From assembly GCF_000003815.2 (NCBI RefSeq), contig NC_049981.1, positions 9,630,649-9,694,648 of the forward strand: a stretch of DNA of 64,000 nucleotides. Direction: 5' to 3'. Below are positions 46,865-57,158 of the stretch, piece after piece. This stretch comes from Branchiostoma floridae (Eukaryota > Chordata > Leptocardii > Amphioxiformes > Branchiostomatidae). Below the pieces are notes generated by a model that was not told the DNA's origin, did not search any database, and was given only the letters and a program-made list of their open reading frames with translations. A program made the translations under genes and the position numbers. Position 1 is the stretch's first letter. Every line of letters starts with the position of its first letter.

Positions 46865-47110
46865 CATAATGGCTACAACTTCCAATGCTGTTGGTCATGT
46901 CGCACCAGCTTTTATTCCCTTTTTTTACGGCCGGCTTTTCAACATCTTCCGCCAACGGTGTGGCTCTTGCCACCGTAAACTGGCTCTCTTTACTCCGGGT
47001 GTCAATAAACAGGTCGTAATCCGCGATACGCCGGTTAAAGTGCCTGGAGAGATCGCCGGAGCGATCCCGCCACGCTGTCGTTTTCTAGATCAATAGAGTA
47101 ACATTCGCCC
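46865..47110. promoter_or_regulatory. CpG-rich block inside ephrin intron
   Basis: An abrupt CpG- and GC-rich island (for example acggccggc, gtaatccgcgatacgccggt, gatcgccggagcgatcccgc) in a 2.3-kb AT-rich intron. A + frame of 75 codons at 46869-47096 and a minus frame are both open, but neither has splice sites on both sides or a known domain. Internal promoter, enhancer or insertion from elsewhere are all possible. Confidence 0.35.
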
Positions 47111-47349
47111 CCGGGCACAACCGCAAATAAGGAAGTTCATTTTCCTGTGCTTGATGATAAGAAAGCTGTGAGTCAGGCAGAAATAGTATCACGAACTTCT
47201 CAGAAATGTTACGAGGGAGTTAGAGCTATTCATGTTTGTGTAAAGGAAAAAGATACAATCTTTATTTTCAGTTGAGTTATGAAGTTCATGCAGCCCTGAG
47301 GCTAAAAGGAGAGCACAGAATTTATTCTTTATTTGAAAAATAAACATGA

Positions 47350-47630
47350 AGGATGTCCCTGTGGCTCAACTGGTAGCAGTTTCACAGTCGAGCTCCTGGT
47401 TCCAATTAGTAACTGTAAAACCTCAGTTCAAGTCTTTGAAAGGCATTTTAGTTGGGGCTGCAGCATCTTTCAAAAGGAACATGAAATGGGGGTTTTGTGT
47501 TTGGGGTTTTGAGGTGCCTTAAGCATATTAAAGGGAAGGGCCAACATTGACTTTGACTTTGACTTTAACAACCCCTCCCTGTAAGATACATTTGTATACC
47601 CTTCCACTGAAACTGAGCAATGAAACTTGA
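47350..47630 (+). mobile_element. tRNA-derived SINE in ephrin intron
   Basis: The head gtccctgtggctcaactggt looks like a tRNA 5' half with an A box at about 47362. The B box is degraded (ctcagttcaagtc). The body (ggggctgcagcatctttcaa, aacatgaaatgggggt, cccctccctgtaagatac) is shared with 36740-36965. It contains a short (tgactt)n run near 47548. Confidence 0.6.
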
Positions 47631-48454
47631 CAAAGTATTTTTTATAACCGTTACTTTACTACAGAGTTTGTTGGGAAAGAAAAGAGTAAAAAGCTACAGG
47701 TTAGCAATTGTAATTGGCAGGGGATTGACCCTCGGAGTCTCCCGCTGATGAAATATATGCATAGAAAGGACCCTAGAAACAATGATAAGTCAGTTTGTAG
47801 TGACACTGTGAGTACTGCCTTGGGCTAAGATGTCCATTGCATACAAAGTGCCTTGTGTTCTTAAAGATCAATGAAATATACCAAAGTCTCCAGTATAAGA
47901 GAGTACAGAGCACTTGCTTTGTATTCTGTAGGTAGTTGATTGGATGCCCTGACCGAGTTTACGGTAATTTGAAAGCGGTACACTCAAAGAGTTGTTTCCA
48001 GGACTTGTCCCTAGTCCCAAAATGGAAACACGCTTGTTGATGTGAAAAAAATTTCATCTATTCCAAAAGTTGGAACTTTATGGCATGAAATTGTATTTTC
48101 AAAGCTGGGGACAGCCATCTACACACTGCACTCAGCACTTATGGAATATGGTTCTCTTTATGAGGGTCTGCATGGAGTCATCTGACAACGCTTTAAACAG
48201 ATTTCATAAGAATCCCCAATGTAATATCATGCTAAAATTTGTCTTGCTACAAATAACGGAATAAGAGGGCTTTCCATACGAATTACCGTACAGAAAATCA
48301 AAATTAGGTGCCTTATAATGTTTTACAGGAAAGAGGTAAACAGGGCCTGCGACGTGTTTATATGACATATGATGTGGATAGGCCTTTTAGAATCGATATG
48401 GTAAATGTCCATCCTACAAGACCGTCTATTCTAACACGAATTCTCCTCACACAG

Positions 48455-48636
48455 ATGCTGATTGGTCAGAAAGCAGCGACACAAACAACGAAATAAGCAA
48501 AGAAACGGCCTTCCCCAGACCGGACTACGACTTCAGCAGAACGAGCAGCGCCCCGTCGTGGCTAACGGGGAGAGCGGCATCGTTAACCGCGTCCATATTC
48601 ACAGTCGCACTAGCGTGGGCTCTAACTAGACTATAG
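48455..48636 (+). CDS. Ephrin terminal exon with GPI-type tail
   Basis: Acceptor ctcctcacacag, phase 1 in, 60 residues and TAG. A polar stalk (DADWSESSDTNNE, then PRPDYDFSRTSSAPSW) precedes small residues and a C-terminal hydrophobic run (AASLTASIFTVALAWAL) that ends TRL-stop. Small residues, a short spacer and a terminal hydrophobic segment make a GPI-attachment signal. There is no cytoplasmic tail and no C-terminal PDZ motif like that of ephrin-B. Confidence 0.93.
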
Positions 48637-50208
48637 CCCGGCCTCTGGCTGGGAGATGAATTTACGACAGAGTCAATTATAGATGGAGTAGGGATAGGAA
48701 TGACCAGGGAGCACTGCAAGGGGAAATAAATTATGGGTCAGCTTTGAGTGTGTTTTGACAGTAAAAACCCTCCACAATAAAGCGATAACATCAGGGTGCC
48801 AGGAAAATGGTAGGGTTAGGTCAAAACTGTACTGGGGTGGGGGGGCTGATAGTCTTTTTAACCTTCTTCTTACTCCATTTACCCATAGCCTTGCAAATTT
48901 GGTACAAAAATGTTACCTTTGCATGAGGAAGGTTAAAATTATAGGAAAATCAATTGGAAGGGGAAAAAGGCAAAGAAATAAATCAAAAACTTTGGCAGAT
49001 TTGAGTAAATGAATAACTTATTGTTACCCAATGGGGATGTAGTGCTACCCGAACAGTGGACCCTGGTCATTGAAAGTAGGAGGGTATACGAGGGCTTTTT
49101 TGGTACTTCAGAGTAGATAAATACATATAATGTTTTCTCGATATAAGCTATTCCTTTCTATTTAAGCAACCTCCTTGATTTAAGGAAGAAAATTGATATG
49201 TTTTGGATCTGGTGTTAATTTTTTTGACATCAGTGAATGCATACCGAAAAACCCCTAAATGCCCTCATGTAGACATTCCCAGTGTGCAGTGATCTTGTAA
49301 ATAGCCTGTAAATTGTTGTTTCAATGGTTTGTATATTGGTTGTAAGTATAAAGTGCAGAGAGAGCTCTATATTCCCACCATTTTTTGGGGTGAAAATTTG
49401 AATGAAGTAGTTTTAGAGAATGGACAAGAACTGTGGTTTACATGTAATACTATGTAGATGTATAGAAGAGAAGTTAAAAGTATGGAGATGATTTGAAAGA
49501 GATTTGCATAATTTGAACTGAGAGCCTATTTGCAAAGGATCAAGGGAAGGTCTCAAACAGAATCTCATTGGTTGAAAGTCATGTGACACATGCAATGCTT
49601 GGTGATGTTTCTAGGGAAAGACAATTGTATTTTGCATGTTACAAAGATTATAAAATATCAACGTTGTAGTCGCATATTGTATTTCACAATTGTTTTGAGT
49701 TTTGAGAATTTACTTTTTTGTCATTTCTGGCTTTAAAGATGGACCAAAGAACCTACCAAAGCAGTTTTCAAACATGGTATCTACTTCACAACCCTAAGAC
49801 CACATAACATCATGTTATTTTCTCAAACTGAAGAAAAAAAGAGCAATGAAGCCTTTTGCTTGTTTATATCATCTGCTCATATGAATATCTTTGTACGTTT
49901 CAACAAATCAATGTCCAGGCAGTCCCGATTATGGTATTGGGCAGTTGATTCTTGATAGAAAGGAAAATATTACTGATGTTTGAAATAGTGCCAAGATGCG
50001 ATGCATAGAAGAATTACAGTGCAAGTTTGTCCGGAGACTAGGAGAAGGGGGAATTCTCAACAAATTCAAGTCAACAATTTCTTAAATCATGTTTGAAAAT
50101 ATGGTAAAGTTATTTTGGTTGTAAAATACCTACATTTGTATTTGAAGTTGGTGTTGTCAGATCTTTTGTTTCACTAAGTTGACTGATATAATAGTGCGTA
50201 TAGTGTGC
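48637..50208 (+). other. Probable ephrin 3' UTR and downstream DNA
   Basis: Candidate poly(A) signals aataaa occur at 48725-48730 and 48776-48781, with more near 48977. Two UGUA-type words (tgtaaata near 49295, tgtaaatt just after) resemble Pumilio sites if the UTR runs that far. The end of the transcript cannot be fixed from sequence alone. No other gene seen. Confidence 0.4.
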
Positions 50209-50210
50209 TA

Positions 50211-50387
50211 CAGTCAAACCTGCTCAAGAAGACCACTCAGGGAACGGATAAAACCTGGTCTATGTGGACAGGTGGTCACTAGAGACGCCTGTGTTGATGG
50301 GTAAAATTATGTAAGGGACCACCAAAATTGGTCACATTGGCTAGGTGGTAACTAATTTAGAGGTGGTCACTTGTGCAGGTTTGACTG
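50211..50387. mobile_element. Tc1/mariner-like MITE, 177 bp, TA target sites
   Basis: Begins cagtcaaacctgc and ends with the complement gcaggtttgactg, with TA immediately outside both ends (50209-50210 and 50388-50389). The interior has inverted gtggtcac words. A CAGT start with a TA duplication is the mariner/Tc1 pattern. Decayed relatives are at about 9400 and 44920-45080. Confidence 0.8.
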
Positions 50388-51040
50388 TACAATTTGGTGT
50401 TACTTAAAAAAAGTTGAATCAGTGAAATTTGTTGTTTTCTAGACATTTTCTTCCTGTTGCAACAATTACCGCATTTCGCCTGCAATAGTGAAAAAAGTCG
50501 TTGTGGTTGGTTCAAGCTGTCTGTACAATTGTCTTTATACAATATATTATACACTGACTTTCATATCATGTAATGTATTAGATTTCAATTAGTAGTTCCT
50601 CATTTATAATGATGATAAAACAAAAGAAGTGGGAATTCAACTGCAAAATACATGAATACAGAAGTACAGTACAATGCCCCTCTGTATAGACTGAATGACA
50701 ATATAAATAGATCCAATGCTTCATAGATTGCAATGATGCTATAAATCTTGATACAAGCGAATATTTGCAAGTCCGAAATTGTCGTGTACATGTATATGAT
50801 CGTTGTCTGTGACAACAAGTAGAGGTAGATATTTCCGCAATGTTTGTAAAGTATTTCTATCAAATATGTATTTCTGTCTGCAAATATGGTCGATTTGTTG
50901 TATCTTCAGTTGCAAAATATGTGAAAATTATAAATGATGCCATATAAAAGGAAAACGTTTTGTGTTTTTGGTTTTTGTTGTGTGTTTTCTTGCATTGTAT
51001 ATGAGAGAAATTTTTTACCGTATGTTTTTGGTGCTGGTGC
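50388..51040. other. No supported gene
   Basis: AT-rich sequence. Minus-strand frames at 50357-50554 and 50600-50863 are tyrosine/leucine-rich chance frames of AT-rich DNA. Confidence 0.4.
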
Positions 51041-51480
51041 CAGGTGCTGTGTGTATGAAGACATCATAACCCAGGAAGCTGTGGATGGATCCTTGTAGCC
51101 TCCTTCACTGGCGTCTCTAGGTCCTTGGGGAAAGTTGTTTTTTTGGGGGGGTGGATGTCGATTCCTAGGGCCGGTACAAGCCCCTCGGTATATATTCCTC
51201 TCCCGGCATTTTTCCAATCGTATTCCTGGATAAAAATGGCAAATTGATGTCCACCCCCCAAAAAACAACTTTCGCCAAGGCCCTAGAGACGCCGGTGAAG
51301 GAGGCTAGGAACCTTGTGATATTTTGATATCACAAAAGATCCAACCTCCAACTTAAACTATAGTATACCCCAACCTTCTACTTAAAGTGAGAGGTGGGGA
51401 GGGGGGCAGGAAAAAGGAAGGTCAGGTTTAATTATGGTTGCAGCAGAACTTGTTTTAATATCTCAGGTTGTGGACTTCCT
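51041..51480 (+). repeat. Palindrome-headed repeat body interrupted by a MITE
   Basis: Family words lie on both sides of the MITE at 51098-51305: acatcataacccaggaagct and gtggatggatcc before it; aaggtcaggtttaattatgg and gcagcagaacttgttttaat after it (about 51418-51460). The element therefore inserted into an older repeat, which gives a relative age order. Confidence 0.55.
51098..51305. mobile_element. Palindromic MITE, ~66-bp TIRs, 208 bp
   Basis: The left arm gcctccttcactggcgtctc is answered on the right by gagacgccggtgaaggaggc. The inverted match continues through ccttgg.gaaagttgtttt and gggggtggatgtc to about 66 bp with few mismatches. TA lies immediately outside both ends (51096-51097 and 51306-51307). 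The frames crossing it (120 and 65 codons, minus) are hairpin artefacts. Confidence 0.8.
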
Positions 51481-51524
51481 ATGATTGCATTTAAAGTCAG
51501 GTACATACATTCTAGCTTTTAGGA

Positions 51525-51815
51525 TGGAGAATAACTTTTATAGGTTTGGGCCCACTTGGGGCTTTTTTGAAATACAATCTGCCATCAAAAAAGTAAAAAC
51601 AACAGCATATCCAGGACAAAAGAAACAAAAACAGTTCTGCTGTAGTACCAATGTCAATCACCAGGGTGTCCAAACATGATCTTTGTCTCCCCAAGACCTG
51701 CCCACATAGCAACTACTAGTATTCTTTTAGAGTCGCTAAAGTTACGCTGACCACAAATAATCAGAAACATACACACCAAAACTATACCACAATTTTTCTT
51801 GAAGGTAAGAACATA
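51525..51815 (-). repeat. Palindrome-headed dispersed repeat, inverted copy
   Basis: Same block order as 35325-35585: gcatatccaggacaaaagaa, cagttctgctgtagtaccaa, ctccccaagacctgcccaca, then a aacatacacaccaaaactat stretch and a degraded head (ttcttgaaggtaa). Confidence 0.65.
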
Positions 51816-52079
51816 AAATGAAATACCACACTAAGATTTAGGTACACATTTCCCTTGCCAAAGAATTATCTGTTTTGCTTCTTTATTGCCAAGCATCCTT
51901 TGACTCCCAGTATTCCCCTCACGAGTTTGATAAGTCGACCGGTAGCGTGAGGTGAAAAGCGGGCACACACATTGCCTGGGGCGGCCATGTTGTATGAAGG
52001 GGCAGTAAAGCATGTAATCTGTAGCTGGATATTTCCCATGTTGGTACACCAAGTAGATTAATCACCAGGTACCAGGTGG

Positions 52080-52325
52080 ACAAAGAGGGAAAGGGGAAGA
52101 CTCGTAATGCCTATTTCCTTCAAGTCTGCTTAGGACTGAAAAGGGAAAGGACAAACTCATAACACCTGTTTTTCTTCCAAATGAAAGTTTCATGCTATGG
52201 ATTGAAGGGGAAGGCTCATAACACCTGTTTTCTTCCAAACAAAAGTTTCATTCTTTGGACTGAAAATAGGAAGGGGCAAACTCCTCTGTTTTTCATGAGA
52301 ATGACAATTTCATGCTTTGGAGAAG
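52080..52325 (+). repeat. ~64-bp tandem repeat, 4 units
   Basis: Units near 52085, 52140, 52203 and 52262 share gaaaggggaa..ctcataac, acctgtttt.cttccaa and gaaagtttcatgctttggac. Confidence 0.75.
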
Positions 52326-53430
52326 CTGGGAACTTTTGATTCCTCTCCAAGCATCATCGGTTCTATTCTCAAAACCCTGGGCTTTGTAGAAGACATTTTT
52401 ATGCCTGGGCTTTTAGTAATGTTGGTATTCATGGTTGAGGATCTAGATCATGTGTTTTATGAAATATTGACTGGAGAATGATGGTCTGCAGATTCATACA
52501 CCCGGAACGTATCCCAGAAATGCCCATTCTCCCAGTTTGTGTGCGATGATTGAACGCTGCAATAGAAATATGCCTGATTTACGACGCGTTTCTATCCATT
52601 TGGAGGAATTACTAGGACATACAAATCATGTCAGATTTATAGTATATTGCAATAACGTGGAAAGCTGGGATTTATTTAGGAGTTTGCTGCACTTTGCAAA
52701 AAGGCCTGACGTGGTAATATTGGACATTTGGGTATCACTTTATGTAGGAAGTGCCCGTTATTCCAGAAGTAAACACGATTTGCGCTTACTTCTCCCAATT
52801 CCTGATGGTTTCCTTGAGATTTCAAACACTCAAAAGATTTTAGCTCAAGGCTCTTCTAGACTCTTTAAGTTTGAGGCTCCAATCTTGGTAAAGCCTTTGT
52901 CATTCAAACCTTTAAGATGCTGGAACTTACAGCTGATATATCTAGCTACCCAACAAAGAGCACTGTGACAGCCGTTCTCAACGCATGGTGCTTTCAAATT
53001 GCACCGGATGGTGGTTTCAAACTGGAATATTTTGAAAATGCCGCAATTTGAAAACCTGTCCGTCAACTTAATTGACATCCCTAGATATCCCATAAATACA
53101 ACCAATATAACGTCAGGTTACTCCGCAAATAAATTTGAACTAGCAATACAAGTATATCATGCATTTGTACATAGACCAAAAAAAAGAGATGCTTTACTCT
53201 AAAATTTGCCAGATTGGTGTTCATCACTTACCCTGAAAAATTGCAACGAATAAAGAGTAGGCAACTAAAGCTGTATTGTTAGTTCACCTTTATTCGATGG
53301 TGAACCTATATCGATCCATTGTTTTTAATAACGGTATTATGGGATGTTAAGTCAACGGACTGTGGTTTCAGAATGCAATAATTTGAAAATTTGAAGAAAA
53401 AAAAAACGCTCGCAGTGTGCTAGCTATTTG
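52326..53430. other. No secure gene; 143-codon + frame of unknown nature
   Basis: The longest frame (52537-52968, +) encodes 143 residues with no domain I recognise and no splice context. Downstream, tttcaaattgc (about 52992) and gcaatttgaaaa (about 53044) form an inverted pair around a gtggtttcaaactgg word that partly recurs at 53361. This suggests an old palindromic repeat. Confidence 0.25.
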
Positions 53431-53447
53431 AACCTTCTACAATGTCT

Positions 53448-53686
53448 GGTAGAGTTTGGGATATCGTGACAATCGAAATTGAGCAATTTTCTGCCAGACA
53501 AAGTCAACGTCACAGGACAGGGACCGAATAATGAAGCCAGCATGCTGATAGAATGTTTTCCCAATGGCATTTCCCACTGACCAAGGCAATTCCATCTGTT
53601 GCCAGGTATGCCCGTCATGATCCCATAATTGGCATTCGCTTCTGCACCATCGCACGTCTCGCGGCTCCTGTGAGAGCAATTTACGA
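53448..53686 (-). CDS. Possible coding exon, minus strand (unrecognised)
   Basis: On the minus strand a good acceptor (ttgctctcacag, near 53688) precedes an open stretch in two frames. One reads WCRSECQLWDHDGHTWQQ on to a TAG at about 53448; the other is rich in Cys and Gly and ends slightly further on. CpG content is higher than in the flanks. I cannot assign a family or choose the frame. Confidence 0.22.
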
Positions 53687-53770
53687 GAGAAGTCAGGACC
53701 CTGGAGTCAATAGAGCTGACCCGAGCCCCCCCTGTGATCTTGTATCGAACACCTCAAATCGCTGCCGCTG

Positions 53771-56100
53771 AAAAACAAGCTCGAATTAGGGCGAGAAGAT
53801 GGGACTTCGAGCTATACAATCAGCTGTTATTCCTATGACATCTGACATGGTCTTCCTGATGGAAGAATTAAATGATCAAGTTAGGTAATAGGGTTGAAAT
53901 CTATAGATTTTGACCATGAAATAAGAATAATTTTCGAACTTGAGTTGGTCTGGCTAAGAAAGGGTGACGAGGGGAATGAAAAATGTAATGTTAGCGAGTT
54001 TGTGTTTCATTAAAACTTTGCTCAGCCTTTCCTACTATGTGCTTTGAAAGTTTCAGATTAAAAGGAACCTCGCTGAGATATAGATGTCTGTTGGAACAAT
54101 GAAGTCTGCTTGAAACTTACTTCTTACTTAGAGAAACGAATGGTCCCATATATGGGTGGGTACCGGTACAGAAAATTCAGGTGTAGGTACGGTTCAGGTC
54201 CAGAGAATCAGGGCCTGAATCTAGACCTGATTGTCTGTGAAAACTTGTGAATGGACAATACTCAAAAGAATGATCCATTTCGCTACAAAGAAATCTGTTT
54301 TGTGGAGTATTCGGCTCCCAATGACGTTTATAAAATGCTGCAAGGCTAACTGCCACTGTACGATTGACTATAAAACTTATTAGAAGTGACTAAAGACTTT
54401 AACGTGAGGTGCCTTAAGATGGTATCCGCCCTAAGATGGCACAGATTTCGTTGATTATCGACAACATAGAGGTGACACGTTAGGTGTTATTACTTTGTTT
54501 CGAATTGTTGAATATTAGTCTATCAGCCATGTTTGTATACGTCGATGACTGAGGTTAGACATTCGGGTAATGAGATACGCCAAACAGTAGGCACTCAAGC
54601 ATCTGGATATGATTTTAGAAACGGACAGACGTTTTCAAACTAGGGATCCATTCGAGCGGAGGGATAGAAGAGTCAAGAAAAAATGTGGGAGAATTTACTT
54701 AATTAATTATTTTTTCTAAATACCGATCATATCAATTTTGTATGATTCAGACAGGATGTGGCACAGTGCCATGCCAAAGCCAGTGTCACTGACCGATAGT
54801 AAGCGGAAGCTGTCTAAAACGTCTGGCCGTCTCCAAAGTCATATCTAGTTGATTCAATAACTATTATTGTGGTGTATCATGTTTTATTGTTAGTCTAAAG
54901 ACACATTGTATTCTGTACACTCTTTCCGTATGCAAAGTAAAACGCTTACCAACAACTCTGTTTGTACTTTCAGTTTACGACAACACAATGTACCGGTTAC
55001 AACTGTTGTTTGATAAAGTTCTATGATGATTTGCTCTCTCTGTGTGTTGATTCAATTCGTATTTCTGAATCAGACTAATTATGTAATTACTTACAGCTGC
55101 GTCTAACGAACAGTGGAATCTATAATCATCATAATTTATCTATTTAGGTTAGTTCTAACGGAAAAGGTGTCTTATAAGCAATATATTATACTCCATTGCT
55201 CACTGTTGTATTAAGAACAGTTGTCAAAGTAGCTTAGAGACTCTCGTTGGCGGAATACTGATTTTTAACATTTGGTTTGGTTAAAAATATATTTTATTAT
55301 GAGACCACGAATAAAAATTGCAGAGAGCTACTCCAGACACAGACATGAATACATGTGGTTATGTCGTTCCATGGCTTGGAGTGACAGCCTCCCATGCTTG
55401 TCTCCCATGTTCGAGCCTTGGGCGGCGGAACTGATCTAAGCTGTTCTATGGCTTAGGAGATCACTAGTTCTCTGTCAGGGAATTTAGTGTCTCAAAAACA
55501 CTAGGGCCCTTCGCGGTGCCCTCAAGGCTGGTCTGGCCACGCCAGGCTGTGCCGCAAGACGTCACGTAACACGATGTCAGAATTATACCAAATAAAGAGA
55601 ACTATCGTCAAATTTACTCATTCTAAGTTCATTTACCCACAATTTACCAGACTCTTTAGGTTTAATATTAAATGGAAACTTATAGTATTAATATATCATT
55701 GTTCAATTTTCTATTCACCCGACACCCGACACCCGCCTCCCCCCTAAAAAAATTTACAGTACCTACACAAAAATTATCTTTCACTTGTGGTTTTGAATAC
55801 TAAAAAGACGTTTGGGTAAATTATGTTCATATGCACCTGTAACACAGGTGAGATTAATTAAGCTGAATATATTAATTGCTATGGTAACGAATACACTGTA
55901 AAGACGATGAGACTTGGGTGTTGCTGATTTGATGTTTTAATGCACTTGTTTCAATTCAGTTCACAATATATGAGACCCGTATTCTGAACCGTCATATGTT
56001 TCTTGTAAATGAAAGAGGTTTGGACAATATCATTATACATGTATCAAATATCAGATAAATTGTCGGAATTAAATCGAAGCATTCACTTAAGAAAAGCGGT
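53771..56100. other. No supported gene in ~2.3 kb
   Basis: Two points only: a GC-richer patch at 55380-55580 with CpG words (ttgggcggcggaac, cttcgcggtgcc, acgtcacgtaac) and a C-rich run (cacccgacacccgacacccg) near 55718. No exon recognised. Confidence 0.3.
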
Positions 56101-56161
56101 ATAGTTCTTTTTACTGTTCGCACATGTACGAAGTTCAAGGATTATAATTACGCACACTTAC

Positions 56162-56332
56162 AAGAATAGAAAACATTGGTGAAAAGAAGTATACATTTCT
56201 GAATTCGTCCCTTGTGTTCCCAATGTTTCTTCTTAGAAGCAACAACGACATGGTTCTTGTTGTCAACATCATCAAAAGCTTCCCCTGTCTGTGAAGTCCC
56301 TCGTGGTTGTGCTGGAAGAACGTTTGCAGCAA
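56162..56332 (-). CDS. Candidate internal exon, minus strand, phase 1-1
   Basis: On the minus strand an acceptor (ggtgttttacag) and a consensus donor (gtaagt, complement at 56156-56161) bound 171 nt. Two frames are open throughout. The more protein-like one (phase 1 in and out) has a polar part (QPRGTSQTGEAFDDVDNKNH), a basic SKKKHWEHKGR and a short hydrophobic CILLFTNVFY. No family recognised. The next upstream minus exon candidate is at 57741-57929, but their phases do not match. Confidence 0.3.
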
Positions 56333-56635
56333 CTGTAAAACACCATAAACAATTCTATGTTTAAATAATAAAAGGTAAAAAGATACGCTTTTTGCGTTTT
56401 ATCATTACCTTCATCGACATAAACACCTTTTAACGTACGATATTATTCTACATAGATTTAAGAAGAAGTTGGGGGTCTGAAAAATATATATCTCTATGAT
56501 CCAACACGTAAACAAAAGGGAGTTTCTGCAGTAGCTAATACATTATATTTACGAATTATTAGGAAATACGCAGGTGAAGCTGTACTCACAGACACAGATT
56601 TGGTTGTTAATACTTCATTTCCACCAGATAGATGA

Positions 56636-56959
56636 TTGAATGACAGAAAGATACTAGAAAGGTTGGGGGACGAACAGAAAACTGAAACTCATGATCGAAT
56701 CTCCCCACATAAAGTGTTGGGAGAACGGTCAGACTACGAGAACAAGGAACTATTAGAAAGTTTAAAAGCAGGAAGGCGGCATACGCGAAGACTACAGTTG
56801 CATTACGTTCCTTTTGCTACCATCTTAAAGAATCCTTTAATACCGGGTGAAAAGCTGGTTGGCGTCCCTCCGAACCCTCTATTAAACATTCCCAGCTTCT
56901 CTGCCTCGCGTCTGAAGCATCGCCACCATGTTATGTGTCACCTGTGCGGGAAGTATTGA
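56636..56959 (+). CDS. 107-codon open frame, unrecognised
   Basis: Opens after a TGA at 56633-56635. A splice acceptor-like gaatgacag lies at its start (ending 56644) and it closes at TGA 56957-56959. The predicted residues are charged and of balanced composition (RKILERLGDEQ; PGEKLVGVPPNPLLNIP; HVMCHLCGKY at the end), less AT-biased than chance frames nearby. No ATG start is evident. It overlaps the next ORF in another frame by 32 bases. Possibly a 3' exon or an old coding fragment. Confidence 0.25.
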   Translation: MNDRKILERLGDEQKTETHDRISPHKVLGERSDYENKELLESLKAGRRHTRRLQLHYVPFATILKNPLIPGEKLVGVPPNPLLNIPSFSASRLKHRHHVMCHLCGKY

Positions 56960-57158
56960 TAATAATCACCTGCGGAATTTTTCTCCACTGCTTTTAATTT
57001 CATCTCTACTATTGGGATGGCTTACCACCTTTACACCATGTTTTAGTTCCTGTGACGTATGCAAATGTGACACTGTCCAATTTTCAAATCACAGGCGAAC
57101 GATGTCGATTTTTGGTGAACAAAATTTCACAAAGAAATATGGTAATAGGCTCCCGTAG
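56928..57158 (+). CDS. Possible secreted-protein 5' exon cut by a SINE
   Basis: The ATG at 56928 sits in an ideal Kozak context (gccaccatg). The predicted start has a hydrophobic segment at residues 19-36 (FSPLLLISSLLLGWLTTF) that would serve as an internal-start signal sequence, followed by a cysteine cluster, CFSSCDVCKCD. The frame runs into a minus-strand SINE at about 57135, which supplies its last codons and stop. A donor-like gtaata follows aaatatg at the boundary. The C-x-x-C-x-C cluster recalls N-terminal caps of extracellular proteins, but I cannot name a family. Confidence 0.3.
   Translation: MLCVTCAGSIDNNHLRNFSPLLLISSLLLGWLTTFTPCFSSCDVCKCDTVQFSNHRRTMSIFGEQNFTKKYGNRLP

Larger units (their letters stand above)
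41285..48636 (+). other. Ephrin gene, five 3' exons (first exon not found)
   Basis: Ephrins are cell-surface ligands of Eph receptor tyrosine kinases and mediate contact-dependent repulsion and boundary formation. Exons 41285-41399, 41803-41971, 45170-45265, 46051-46128 and 48455-48636 join in one frame (entering phase 2, then phases 0, 1, 1, 1) into 212 residues and a TAG. All introns are GT-AG. The receptor-binding domain is complete apart from its first strand, its four canonical cysteines are present, and a hydrophobic C-terminus fits a GPI signal. The missing 5' exon should encode the signal peptide and the WN..NP start of the domain. Loop and post-loop residues are ephrin-B-like; the tail is ephrin-A-like. 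An invertebrate pre-duplication ephrin is the simplest reading. Confidence 0.93.

Noticed and set aside
50906-51268. 120-codon minus frame
   Set aside because: It crosses both arms of a palindromic MITE.
52537-52968. 143-codon + frame as a gene
   Set aside because: No recognisable family and no exon signals; about this many codons are expected by chance somewhere in 64 kb of six frames.
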